64,000 bases of DNA from Alistipes sp. (GTDB taxonomy: Bacteria > Bacteroidota > Bacteroidia > Bacteroidales > Rikenellaceae), in contig JAGBEH010000001.1 of the NCBI GenBank assembly GCA_017937125.1, positions 372,001-436,000 on the forward strand, given 5' to 3'. Below the pieces are notes generated by a model that saw only the letters and a list, made by a program, of their open reading frames with translations, was not told where the DNA came from and made no database searches. A program made the translations under genes and the position numbers. Shown here piece by piece: positions 27,988-35,798 of this stretch; the stretch's first letter is position 1; the number at the start of each line of letters is the position of its first letter.

Positions 27988-29673
27988 TTATCGGAATTCC
28001 GCCCGCCTTTCGAAGCTGACCCGTTCGCCCGTGTGCGGGTGGTCGAAAGCTATGTATTCGGCGTGGAGACATAACCTCGCGGATGCCGTGCCGTACAGAG
28101 CGTCGCCCACTATCGGGGCATTCAGCCCTTGCTCGTGGGCTGCGTGCACGCGCAGCTGGTGCGTACGTCCCGTGTGCGGGCGGAGTTCTACGAGAGTGGT
28201 TCCGCCGCGCCGTTCCCTGACGCGGTATTCGGTGACGGCGCTTTTGCCGTGTACGGGGTCTGCCGTCTGCCGCGGACGGTCGAGAATATCGGCACGCAAC
28301 GGCAGCTCGATGCGCCCTTCGTCCCGTGCCGTTTCGCCGTCTAAAAGGGCGACGTAGCGTTTGTTTACCGTGCGCTTGCGGAATTGCTCCTGCAAATTAC
28401 GATATGTGTCCAGATCTTTGGCTATGACCATCAGCCCCGACGTAGCCATATCGAGTCGGTGAACCGCCGCTGCGCGCGAGGCGTCCGCAAAGCGCTGCCG
28501 CGCCCATTCCTCGACGGATTGCATCCCGATTTTCCCTGCCGTCGAGAGCATTCCGGCAGGTTTGTCTATTACCGCCAGCCATTGGTCTTCGTAAACTATT
28601 TCGGGTTCGGGTATCGTCGGCATATCGTGCCGCTCGACGTCGAGACCTTGCAGCATATGGCCGAGTATGGGCCTGCATTTGCCGTTGCAGGCGGGATAGA
28701 AGCAGCCGTCGCGGCGTATTTCGCCTTTGGGCGACGCTCCGTACCAGAACTCTGCCATCGCGACGGGGCGCATATGGCGGATGTAGGCGTATTGCAGCAG
28801 TTTGGGTGCAGCGCATTCTCCCGCACCCGCAGGCGGTATGCGTTGTGTTGCAGATGCGAAGATGTCGTACAGGTCGCGTTTTCTGCCGCGTGCGTCGAGC
28901 ATCTCGAAATTGCGGAACAGACGTATTTGCAGGGCTTCGGAGCGACGGCGGCGTTCGGATTTCAAAGCTTCGATTTCGCCGTTCATACGGCCGATCTCTC
29001 TGTCGGCTGCGTCGATAAGTTCCCGTCTGTACAGTTTCAGTTTATGATATTCGGCTTTTTGTCGGCGGCTTTCGTTGAGGAGAGCTTCGAGCGAAACGGG
29101 GTCGTCGGTCGTACGCCTGCGTTCGTCGCGCAGGGCTTTCGCAGATTGCATTTCCCGCCTGAACCTTGCGACGGCTTCGTTCGCCGATGCTTCCGTTTCT
29201 ACCCGCCTGCGCACCGCTTCGGCAAGCTGCGGTGCGTTCTCCAGTTCGGCGATACGCCTGTTTATGGCCGATATGGCAGCCTCTTCCTGCCGAAAGAAAT
29301 CGTTCGGGCGCAGCATATTGTAAACGGGAGGAACGAAAAAATCGTGGTCGTTGGTGCCTGCGAGATTGCCCGAGAATGCGGCCAGAAAACCGATTTCGCC
29401 TTCGGCTGCCGGTCTGTCGTCGTCGGTCCGCTGCCGGCCGTTATGCTTTGCGTCGCACTGTCTTCGTACGATGAGCACGCCGAACATTTTGCCTGCGGCC
29501 AACTCGTCGCGCCACTCCTCGTGCGAGCGTATGTACCGTCTCACCTCATCGGCGGCTTTCATACACAATGGGTGCGGTGTGTAATCGAACGGATCGTTGA
29601 ATTTTGTCGGCAGGTCGATACCGTCGGCATCGTTGCCGAATGCGTGGAATCTATGTTCGGTCGCCTTTTGCAT
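27988..29673 (-). CDS. RluA-family pseudouridine synthase with long N-terminal extension
   Basis: Isomerises uridine to pseudouridine in rRNA or tRNA. The catalytic domain is the last ~230 residues, with the VHRLDMATSGL motif (Asp408) and the RLU site RPHTGRTHQLRVH near 497. The first ~330 residues are an extension: a region with coiled-coil-like helices (about 130-260, many Glu/Arg/Ala) and a Cys-containing segment near 320 (CFYPACNGKC). This long form is known in Bacteroidetes. The RNA target is not predictable. It starts 18 nt after a small membrane protein gene, likely in one operon. Confidence 0.9.
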   Translation of the reverse strand: MQKATEHRFHAFGNDADGIDLPTKFNDPFDYTPHPLCMKAADEVRRYIRSHEEWRDELAAGKMFGVLIVRRQCDAKHNGRQRTDDDRPAAEGEIGFLAAFSGNLAGTNDHDFFVPPVYNMLRPNDFFRQEEAAISAINRRIAELENAPQLAEAVRRRVETEASANEAVARFRREMQSAKALRDERRRTTDDPVSLEALLNESRRQKAEYHKLKLYRRELIDAADREIGRMNGEIEALKSERRRRSEALQIRLFRNFEMLDARGRKRDLYDIFASATQRIPPAGAGECAAPKLLQYAYIRHMRPVAMAEFWYGASPKGEIRRDGCFYPACNGKCRPILGHMLQGLDVERHDMPTIPEPEIVYEDQWLAVIDKPAGMLSTAGKIGMQSVEEWARQRFADASRAAAVHRLDMATSGLMVIAKDLDTYRNLQEQFRKRTVNKRYVALLDGETARDEGRIELPLRADILDRPRQTADPVHGKSAVTEYRVRERRGGTTLVELRPHTGRTHQLRVHAAHEQGLNAPIVGDALYGTASARLCLHAEYIAFDHPHTGERVSFERRAEFR

Positions 29674-29691
29674 CGGGCGCAGGTTCGGCCG

Positions 29692-30108
29692 TTACAGTTC
29701 TTTGAGTTCCGTCGGCGGCAGGGTGATTTCCGTCGCCGCAGGGCGTGAAGTTACGATGCTGTCTACGACGAATTTGGTAAAACCGCGCCAGGGCAGTGCC
29801 CCGAAATACTCTTTGTAGTGCAATTCTACGGTCTTGCCGCCCTGAAGCATCAGCTTGCGTGCGAGTTCTTCGTTGTCTACCGAAAATTCGAACTCGTACG
29901 ACTGTATGGAGCCTGCCGTTTTCGAGCGTATGCCCGACTGGATGAGTTTGCCTTCGTAGGTCTTGAATACGACCCCTTTATATACGACGTAATTGAGTTC
30001 TCCGCTCTTTACGCCTTCGCCGAATACGAAATAGAAGCGGAAATAAAAGAATATCGCAAATGCGATTACGAGCAGCACGGCTGCTGCTACTCCGAACTTT
30101 TTCATCAT
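29692..30108 (-). CDS. Small single-pass membrane protein, conserved Bacteroidales hypothetical
   Basis: 138 residues: one N-terminal membrane helix (about 5-30) followed by a soluble domain with FGEGVKSGELNYVVYKGVVFKTYEGKL. To my knowledge similar small proteins are often labelled '6-phosphogluconate dehydrogenase' in Bacteroides genomes, but this one has neither the size nor the Rossmann motif for that enzyme, so the label would be wrong. Function unknown. It has its own promoter and is followed closely by the pseudouridine synthase. Confidence 0.8.
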   Translation of the reverse strand: MMKKFGVAAAVLLVIAFAIFFYFRFYFVFGEGVKSGELNYVVYKGVVFKTYEGKLIQSGIRSKTAGSIQSYEFEFSVDNEELARKLMLQGGKTVELHYKEYFGALPWRGFTKFVVDSIVTSRPAATEITLPPTELKEL

Positions 30109-30120
30109 TTTTTCTTGTCT

Positions 30121-30200
30121 TTAACTTCGTTTTGGATACTGTCGCTCGGCGAAATCGCAAACGGGTTTGCTTTTGTCCTCGCTTATTCGTATCTTTCATA
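30121..30200 (+). repeat. Diverged copy of the 72-bp promoter-bearing repeat
   Basis: Over about 75 bp this aligns with the array at 61988-62219: shared blocks include GTCGCTCGGC/CTCGCTCGGC, TTTGCTT and CCTCGCTTATTCGTAT. The -33-like TTTG is at 30166-30169, spaced 20 nt from TATCTTTC at 30190-30197, in which the final G of the -7 box has become C. It lies inside the leader of the opposite-strand gene, so it is probably a decayed element. Confidence 0.65.
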
Positions 30201-30225
30201 CGCCTTCGACGGCGCAATATACGTG

Positions 30226-30256
30226 CAAAGTTATTTATTTTCATCGTATATGCAAA
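30226..30256 (-). promoter_or_regulatory. Promoter for the small membrane protein and pseudouridine synthase
   Basis: Minus-strand TAACTTTG (30233-30226) and TTTG (30256-30253) with a 19-nt spacer; leader of about 110 nt. Confidence 0.78.
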
Positions 30257-30476
30257 CTAAAAACCGTGCGGGTGCGTTCAAGTACGGATTATCTGTCCGT
30301 ATGCCGTCGGCGAGCCGCGGCTTTGTGGCCGTGCGTTGTCGGGTGCGGGGCGAAGTTGTGTCAGGCGCGGGACGAAAAAGTTATGCGGCCGTACGGTTCT
30401 GGCCCGTATTTTGGGTCTCGTCTGGTAGCGGTCGGTATACGGCAGAGAGTAAATAAACCGTAATATATGATTGGCT
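30257..30476. other. Spacer upstream of the choloylglycine hydrolase gene
   Basis: About 220 nt with no gene. I find no TAnnTTTG match for the downstream gene; its promoter is unclear. Confidence 0.4.
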
Positions 30477-31553
30477 ATGAAAATTATGACTGAAATGTTG
30501 ATTTCGGGAGTCATAGCGGCCTGCGGCTGCGTTCTCCCGACGGTTGCGTGTACGGGAGTTTCACTGACCGGCAAGGACGGAAGTTACGTGCAGGCGCGGA
30601 CCATAGAGTGGGCGAGCGGCGTATTGAAGAGCGAGTATGTGATTATCCCGCGCGGCGAGCGGCTGGTGTCGTTTACTCCGTCGGGACGCAACGGATTGAA
30701 ATTCACCGCCAAATACGGAGTGGTGGGATTGTCGGTAGTGCTCAGAGAGTTTATTGCCGAAGGCATCAACGAGGCGGGATTGTCGGCGGGGCTGTTTTTC
30801 TTTCCCCGTTACGGCGGTTACGAGAACTATGCTCCCGAGCAGAATGATCGAACGTTGGCCGATTTGCAGGTCGTGGTGTGGATGTTGTCCCGTTTCGCAA
30901 CTATCGATGAGGTCAAGGCGGCCATATCATCGGTGCGGATAGCGGGGCTTGAACAGACTTCGGTCGTGCACTGGCGCATAGGCGAGAAATCGGGGCGGCA
31001 GGTCGTGTTGGAGATTGTCGATGGTGTGCCGCATTTTTACGAGAACGAGGTCGGCGTTCTGACGAATGCCCCGGGGTTCGAATGGCATCTTACGAATCTG
31101 AACAACTATGTAAATCTCTATGCCGGCAACGCTCCCGATAATCGGTTGAGCGGCATAACGTTGCAGCCCATAGGCGGCAATTCGGGCTTTCTCGGTATTC
31201 CTGGCGATGCCACGCCGCCGTCGCGGTTCGTACGCGCCGCATTTTATCGCGCTACGGCGCCGCAGCGCGCTACCGCTTTCGACACGGTGCAGCAATGTTT
31301 CCATATACTGAACAATTTCGATATTCCCATAGGTATCGAACATCCCGTCGGCAAGGCTCCCGACATCCCGAGCGCGACGCAATGGACATCGGCGATAGAT
31401 TTGACGAACCGCAGGGTTTACTATAAGACGGCTTATAACAATACGATACGCTGCATCGATCTTGCGGACATCGATTTCGGCAAGGTCGCATATCAGTCGC
31501 ATCCGCTGGACAGGGAGCAGCGGCAGCCCGTAGAGAAGATCGTCGTAAAGTAA
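30477..31553 (+). CDS. Choloylglycine hydrolase / penicillin V acylase family (bile-salt-hydrolase-like)
   Basis: An Ntn-type amidase that could deconjugate bile salts or N-acyl amides. Start set at ATG 30477 (MKIMTEMLIS), 358 residues; a TTG start 6 nt earlier is less likely. After a signal-like segment the nucleophile Cys25 (VACTGVSL) would be exposed by cleavage. Other family residues: Arg/Glu in ARTIEW, Asn in EGINEAGLSAG, Asn in LTNAPGFEWHLTNLNNY, and Arg in PSRFVRAAF. The usual RxxD aspartate is replaced by Glu in RTIEW, which may shift specificity. Probably periplasmic. Bile salt activity is inference. Confidence 0.88.
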   Translation: MKIMTEMLISGVIAACGCVLPTVACTGVSLTGKDGSYVQARTIEWASGVLKSEYVIIPRGERLVSFTPSGRNGLKFTAKYGVVGLSVVLREFIAEGINEAGLSAGLFFFPRYGGYENYAPEQNDRTLADLQVVVWMLSRFATIDEVKAAISSVRIAGLEQTSVVHWRIGEKSGRQVVLEIVDGVPHFYENEVGVLTNAPGFEWHLTNLNNYVNLYAGNAPDNRLSGITLQPIGGNSGFLGIPGDATPPSRFVRAAFYRATAPQRATAFDTVQQCFHILNNFDIPIGIEHPVGKAPDIPSATQWTSAIDLTNRRVYYKTAYNNTIRCIDLADIDFGKVAYQSHPLDREQRQPVEKIVVK

Positions 31554-31571
31554 AGACGGGTGCCGTATTAC

Positions 31572-31612
31572 GAAAACAAACGACCTGCCTAATCGGCAGG
31601 TCGTTTGTTTTC
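31572..31612. terminator. Bidirectional terminator between the hydrolase gene and tRNA-Phe
   Basis: An 18-bp perfect inverted repeat (31572-31589 with 31595-31612) with A/T-rich outer arms giving T runs on both strands. It touches the 3' end of tRNA-Phe. Confidence 0.85.
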
Positions 31613-31613
31613 G

Positions 31614-31686
31614 TGGTACCACCGGGAATCGAACCAGGGACACAAGGATTTTCAGTCCTTTGCTCTACCAACTGAGCTATGGCACC
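31614..31686 (-). tRNA. tRNA-Phe (GAA)
   Basis: 73 nt, full cloverleaf on the minus strand. The acceptor stem pairs 31680-31686 with 31615-31621, the D-loop has AGCTCAGTTGGTAGAGC, and the anticodon loop CTGAAAA gives GAA. The T arm contains GGTTCGATTCC. Discriminator A at 31614; CCA is not encoded. Confidence 0.97.
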
Positions 31687-31728
31687 ATCGTTTGTGCGAC
31701 AGGGGAGTGTTTCTCCGAAATCGTGGTG

Positions 31729-31759
31729 CAAAGATAGGCATTATTTTTCTAAATCCAAA
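31729..31759 (-). promoter_or_regulatory. Promoter for tRNA-Phe
   Basis: Minus-strand TATCTTTG (31736-31729) and TTTG (31759-31756), spacer 19 nt. Confidence 0.8.
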
Positions 31760-31778
31760 TTTTCTGCCGCAAAATAGT

Positions 31779-31786
31779 TATATTTG
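31779..31786 (+). promoter_or_regulatory. -7 box for the flavin reductase
   Basis: TATATTTG, 20 nt before the ATG at 31807; back to back with the tRNA promoter. No clear -33. Confidence 0.65.
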
Positions 31787-31806
31787 TCGATAATTACCAT
31801 TCGAAT

Positions 31807-32418
31807 ATGAAACGAAGCGTTAAAGTCGGAACGATGATATATCCGTTGCCTGCGGTGTTGGTCAGCTGCGGCGCCACGCCCGAAGAGTATAATCTGCTGA
31901 CTGTCGCGTGGACGGGAACGATTTGCAGCGACCCTGCTATGTGCTACATCTCCGTGCGTCCCGAAAGGCATTCGTACGAGATAATCAAGCGTACGGGCGA
32001 ATTCGTCATAAATCTTACCACCGAAAAGCTGGCGCGTGCCGTGGACTGGTGCGGCGTGCGCTCGGGGCGTGATTACGACAAGTTCGCCGAAACGGGACTG
32101 ACGCCCGAGAAGGCCGAAAAGGTGGCGGCTCCCGTTGTCGGTGAGTCTCCCGTAGCGATAGAGTGCCGTGTGCGGCAGGTAATCCCGCTGGGCTCGCACG
32201 ATATGTTCATCGCGGAGGTGGTCAATGTCCTTGTAGACGAGCGTGTAATCGATGATGAGACGGGCAAGTTCGAACTCGAACGCGCAGGTTTGTTGGCATA
32301 CTCTCACGGAGAATATTTCGCGCTCGGCAAGGCGCTCGGTCATTTCGGATGGTCGGTGCGCAAGAAGCCGTATGCCAGAAAATCGGGCGGCGGCAAGTCC
32401 GGCGGAAAGAAGAAATAG
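31807..32418 (+). CDS. Flavin reductase-like (FMN-binding split barrel) protein
   Basis: 203 residues of the flavin reductase-like family (DIM6/NTAB-type). Typical elements are NLLTVAWTGTICSDPAMCYISVRPERHSYEIIKRTGEFVIN, of which the SVRP..S.E.I...G.FVIN part is the most diagnostic (about 58-80), and the HDMFIAEVVNVLVDE strand near 140. It probably binds FMN and transfers electrons from NAD(P)H or a partner protein. The C-terminal tail is Lys/Gly-rich. Partner oxidoreductase not identified in the window. Confidence 0.88.
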   Translation: MKRSVKVGTMIYPLPAVLVSCGATPEEYNLLTVAWTGTICSDPAMCYISVRPERHSYEIIKRTGEFVINLTTEKLARAVDWCGVRSGRDYDKFAETGLTPEKAEKVAAPVVGESPVAIECRVRQVIPLGSHDMFIAEVVNVLVDERVIDDETGKFELERAGLLAYSHGEYFALGKALGHFGWSVRKKPYARKSGGGKSGGKKK

Positions 32419-32456
32419 GTGTCGGGAGCGGCGGACATCGACCGCGTTGCCGACTG

Positions 32457-33080
32457 TTATGCGTTCATACTTTCGGCATCCGCTTCGGATGTCCGAATCC
32501 CGCTCGTATCGTTTGCGTTTCGTCGTCTCCCTTTCGTCGCGAAATATTTCCAGAGCGGTGCTGCGTGCAACGCCTGAATTATTTCGCCATCGTCGAGCAT
32601 CTCGCGCACCTCGTCTTCGGTGAACAGATGCACGCGAATATCTTCGCTCGCTTCGACGTGCTGCGCTGCGGTCGGTTCGACATCCGTCGCAAGAAACGTA
32701 TACGAAAAATTGTTGTGGTTCGTCGGGTTGGGCGATACCGTCATAAACAGTTCCCACTTGCCGTTGCCGTAGCCCGTCTCTTCCGACAGCTCGCGCCGAG
32801 CGGCTGCCTCGGGCGATGCGTCTTCGGGGTCGATCACTCCTGCCGGCAGTTCGTAGTGCGTCTCCTGCAACCCGTGGCGGTACTGGCTGATGAAGACGAA
32901 TTTACGGTCGCGTGTTACGGCGATTACGTCTATCCAGTTCGGAAATTCGAATACGTACCACGAGGGTATGACGGTGCCGTTCGGCAGACGCACCGTGTCT
33001 CGGCGGACCGTGTGCCACGCTTCACGGGCGATATATTCGCTCGACAGCACATCCCATTTTCTGTTCTCAGGTTTTTCCAT
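32457..33080 (-). CDS. Nudix hydrolase
   Basis: Hydrolyses a nucleoside diphosphate linked to another moiety, perhaps ADP-ribose or a sugar nucleotide. 207 residues. The Nudix helix reads AAARRELSEETGYG near 115-128, with the metal-binding REXXEE intact. The upstream part (GVIDPEDASPE) departs by a residue or so from the usual spacing of the first conserved Glu. The order (N-terminal beta part, then Nudix box, then EDIRVHLFTEDEV) resembles ADP-ribose pyrophosphatases. Substrate not certain. Confidence 0.88.
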   Translation of the reverse strand: MEKPENRKWDVLSSEYIAREAWHTVRRDTVRLPNGTVIPSWYVFEFPNWIDVIAVTRDRKFVFISQYRHGLQETHYELPAGVIDPEDASPEAAARRELSEETGYGNGKWELFMTVSPNPTNHNNFSYTFLATDVEPTAAQHVEASEDIRVHLFTEDEVREMLDDGEIIQALHAAPLWKYFATKGRRRNANDTSGIRTSEADAESMNA

Positions 33081-33097
33081 ATTTGAGGTGTTTGTCG

Positions 33098-33128
33098 TTG
33101 CAAAGATATCGAAAAATCCTTATCTTTG
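33098..33128. promoter_or_regulatory. Overlapping divergent promoters (Nudix / cysteine desulfidase)
   Basis: Plus strand: TTG 33098-33100, 20-nt spacer, TATCTTTG 33121-33128. Minus strand: TATCTTTG at 33108-33101 for the Nudix gene. The plus -33 abuts the minus -7, so polymerases likely compete. Confidence 0.72.
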
Positions 33129-33144
33129 GCTTCGTTGAAACTGA

Positions 33145-34446
33145 ATGAATAGACTTGCGGATGTGGAGACCGAATATGAAAAGATCATTGCGCTGATAAA
33201 GCGCGAAGTGGTGCCGGCAGTAGGATGTACCGAACCCGTCATTGTGGCCGTATGCGCGGCTCTTGCCGCCGAGACTTTGGGACGGTGTCCCGAGAGTGTC
33301 GCGGTGAGGCTGAGCGCCAATATGTTGAAGAACGCTATGGGTGTCGGTATCCCGCATACGGGGATGACGGGCTTGCCTATCGCCGTATCGCTCGGCATCG
33401 TGGCGGGGCGCTCGGCGGACGGGCTGGAGATTTTCAAACGTATGACGGACGACGATGTCGAGCGCGGTAAACGGTTTCTAGAGCGGACGCCTCCCGAAAT
33501 AGGGCTGAAAGAGGGCATAGAAGACAAATTGTATGTCGAGGTCGAAGTGTCGGCGGGCGGCGATACCGTGCGCGTGGTGCAGCGCGGGTCGCATACGAGC
33601 CGTCCGAGCGTCGAACGCAACGGCGAGACGGTCGGTGCGGGCGATATGGCAGCGGATGAATGCCGTTGCGACGAGTATCCCGAACTGACACTGCGCAAGG
33701 TCTACGACTTCGCGATGACGGTGCCGCTGCAAGATATAGAGTTCATATCCGAAGCCGAAAGGCTGAATATGGCGGCCGCCGAAGTGTCGTTCGAAGGGAA
33801 TTACGGACACGGACTCGGTCGTATTCTGCGGAATGACAATGAGATACGGATTATGGGCGATACGCTGTTCTCGCGTATACTGGCCTATACGTCGGGGGCG
33901 TGCGATGCCCGTATGAGCGGCGCTACGGTTCCCGTGATGAGCAATTCGGGCAGCGGAAATCAGGGTATAGCCGCCACGGTGCCCGTTGTGGTGTACGGCC
34001 GCGAGTGCGGGGCGTCGCACGAGCAGATGGTGCGGGCATTGGTACTGAGCCACCTTACGGTAATCTATATAAAACAGAGTTTGGGATGTCTGTCGGCGCT
34101 GTGCGGATGCGTTGTGGCGGCTACGGGTTCGAGCTGCGGCATAACATATCTTATGGGCGGCGGATACGAAGAGGTCACTTTCGCCGTTAAGAATATGGTG
34201 GCCAACCTTACGGGTATGATTTGCGACGGAGCGAAGCCGAGTTGTTCGCTTAAGGTCACCAGCGGCGTATCGACATCGGTATTGTCGGCGATGCTGGCTA
34301 TGGAGCACCGTTGTACTACCTCGGTCGAGGGTATCGTGGACGATGATGCGGACAAATGCATCCGTAACCTTACGGCTATAGGCCGTGAGGGTATGAACGA
34401 GACCGATAAGATGATTCTGAATATAATGACGACGAAATGCAAATGA
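33145..34446 (+). CDS. L-cysteine desulfidase / serine dehydratase-alpha-like Fe-S enzyme
   Basis: Likely converts cysteine to pyruvate, ammonia and sulfide with a [4Fe-4S] cluster (CyuA/YhaM family, formerly UPF0597). 433 residues. The family start KREVVPAVGCTEPVIVAV is at about 19-36, an SGSGNQGIAATVPV segment near 270, and cluster-type cysteines in SCGITYLMGG and ICDGAKPSC near 330-372. The 3' end overlaps the next gene. Production of sulfide in the gut would be the notable outcome if cysteine is the substrate; that is family knowledge, not shown here. Confidence 0.88.
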   Translation: MNRLADVETEYEKIIALIKREVVPAVGCTEPVIVAVCAALAAETLGRCPESVAVRLSANMLKNAMGVGIPHTGMTGLPIAVSLGIVAGRSADGLEIFKRMTDDDVERGKRFLERTPPEIGLKEGIEDKLYVEVEVSAGGDTVRVVQRGSHTSRPSVERNGETVGAGDMAADECRCDEYPELTLRKVYDFAMTVPLQDIEFISEAERLNMAAAEVSFEGNYGHGLGRILRNDNEIRIMGDTLFSRILAYTSGACDARMSGATVPVMSNSGSGNQGIAATVPVVVYGRECGASHEQMVRALVLSHLTVIYIKQSLGCLSALCGCVVAATGSSCGITYLMGGGYEEVTFAVKNMVANLTGMICDGAKPSCSLKVTSGVSTSVLSAMLAMEHRCTTSVEGIVDDDADKCIRNLTAIGREGMNETDKMILNIMTTKCK

Positions 34447-35720
34447 TTATGAAATTCAAACTGTTGCTGATTTCTCTGTTCGCGGGCATATTTTCACTCG
34501 CGGCGCAAACCGATATTCGCGAAGCGATAAAGGCGAATCCTGATATTGCGGGGAGCATTTATTCGTCGTACCATTGCGATGCGACGGCCGAGGAACCCGC
34601 TCCGAAGGGATACAAGCCTTTTTATATCAGCCATTACGGGCGTCACGGCAGCCGCTGGCATTCGCGCGATTCGCTGTATGTCGTCACGTTGAAATATTTC
34701 GAGGATGCAGCGGCTGCCGATGCACTGACGGATTTGGGCAGGGATGTTTACGGGCGTATGAAGGTGCTCTATGCGGATGCGGCGGGACGTGCCGGCCAAT
34801 TGTCCCCCAAGGGTGTCGCCGAGCACCGCGGCATAGCTGAGAGAATGTATCGCAACTATCCCGAAGTGTTTGCTTCGTCCCCGAAACGGCGCTGCCGCAT
34901 CGAAGCGCGTTCGACTTTGGTGCCGCGCTGCCTGATGAGTATGACGTCGTTCTGCGAGAGGTTGAAGGAACTGGACCCGTCGATAGAGATCAATCGCGAG
35001 ATAGGCAAGCGATACCTTCCCTTTATGTTCAGCGTCAAGAATATGAATGCCGTACGTCCTGCCAGTCAGGCCGATGCCGACAGGTGGATCGACGGACATA
35101 TCCGTACGGACCGTTTCATTTCGTCGTTGTTCAAGGCCGATTATGCGGCATCCCTTCGTAATCCCAAATTCCTGATGCGCAATATGTACCGTATGTCGTG
35201 CATAACTCAGGATGTCGATTATCTCGGCCTTTCGTTCCACGATCTGTTCACCGAGGAGGAGCTGTTCTCGCTGTGGAGCGGTTATAATGTTCAGAGTTAT
35301 TTGACTTACGGACCTTCGGCGAAGTACGGGGATGCGATGATGGCCGATGCCGCCGCGCTGTTGAAACACATTATCGGGGATGCCGATGAAGTGATCGCTT
35401 CAGGCGGGCGTGCCGCGTTTCTCCGTTTCGGGCACGATGTCAATGTAGTGCCGCTCGTCAGCCTGCTGGGTGTCGAGGGCAAATGCGCGCGCGTGACGAA
35501 CGACAATCTGGAGAACCTGCACGAGTATTGGTGCGATACGTATATTACGCCTATGGCGACCAACGTACAGTTCGTCTTTTACCGTAATAAGAGCGGGGAG
35601 GTGATAGTCAAGGTACTGCATAACGAGGGCGTCTGCCGCTTGCCTTTCGATACCGATATTTTCCCCTATTATCGCTGGGACGATTTCCGAAAATACTATA
35701 TGATGAAGATGTCGGAATGA
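34443..35720 (+). CDS. Secreted histidine acid phosphatase (phytase/MINPP-like)
   Basis: Hydrolyses phosphomonoesters, possibly inositol phosphates. I use the ATG at 34443, which overlaps the previous stop as ATGA; 34437 and 34449 are alternatives. About 425 residues with a signal peptide (LLLISLFAGIFSLAAQ). The catalytic RHGSRWH motif lies near residue 65, preceded by FYISHYG. The proton-donor region is FGHDVNVVPL near 329 (HD type, rather than the HAE of Bacteroides MINPP). A gut phytase-like role is inference. Cotranscribed with the cysteine desulfidase. Confidence 0.87.
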   Translation: MIMKFKLLLISLFAGIFSLAAQTDIREAIKANPDIAGSIYSSYHCDATAEEPAPKGYKPFYISHYGRHGSRWHSRDSLYVVTLKYFEDAAAADALTDLGRDVYGRMKVLYADAAGRAGQLSPKGVAEHRGIAERMYRNYPEVFASSPKRRCRIEARSTLVPRCLMSMTSFCERLKELDPSIEINREIGKRYLPFMFSVKNMNAVRPASQADADRWIDGHIRTDRFISSLFKADYAASLRNPKFLMRNMYRMSCITQDVDYLGLSFHDLFTEEELFSLWSGYNVQSYLTYGPSAKYGDAMMADAAALLKHIIGDADEVIASGGRAAFLRFGHDVNVVPLVSLLGVEGKCARVTNDNLENLHEYWCDTYITPMATNVQFVFYRNKSGEVIVKVLHNEGVCRLPFDTDIFPYYRWDDFRKYYMMKMSE

Positions 35721-35744
35721 CGGACTTCCCGTATCGATATGAAT

Positions 35745-35780
35745 GACGCACGGTATTTGTCTGCCGTGCGTCTGTTTTTT
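35745..35780 (+). terminator. Rho-independent terminator after the phosphatase
   Basis: 9-bp stem (35745-35753 with 35764-35772) followed by TGTTTTTT. Confidence 0.8.
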
Positions 35781-35798
35781 GTCCGTCGGTGAACGGCG

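Noticed and set aside
28384..29748. 454-residue frame antisense to the pseudouridine synthase
   Set aside because: Shadow of a conserved gene.
30477..31553. Lipoprotein rather than Ntn hydrolase, because of Cys residues near the N-terminus
   Set aside because: The Cys25-Thr-Gly context and the downstream Asn/Arg set match the Ntn hydrolase family; a lipobox would need a small residue pattern that is less well met.
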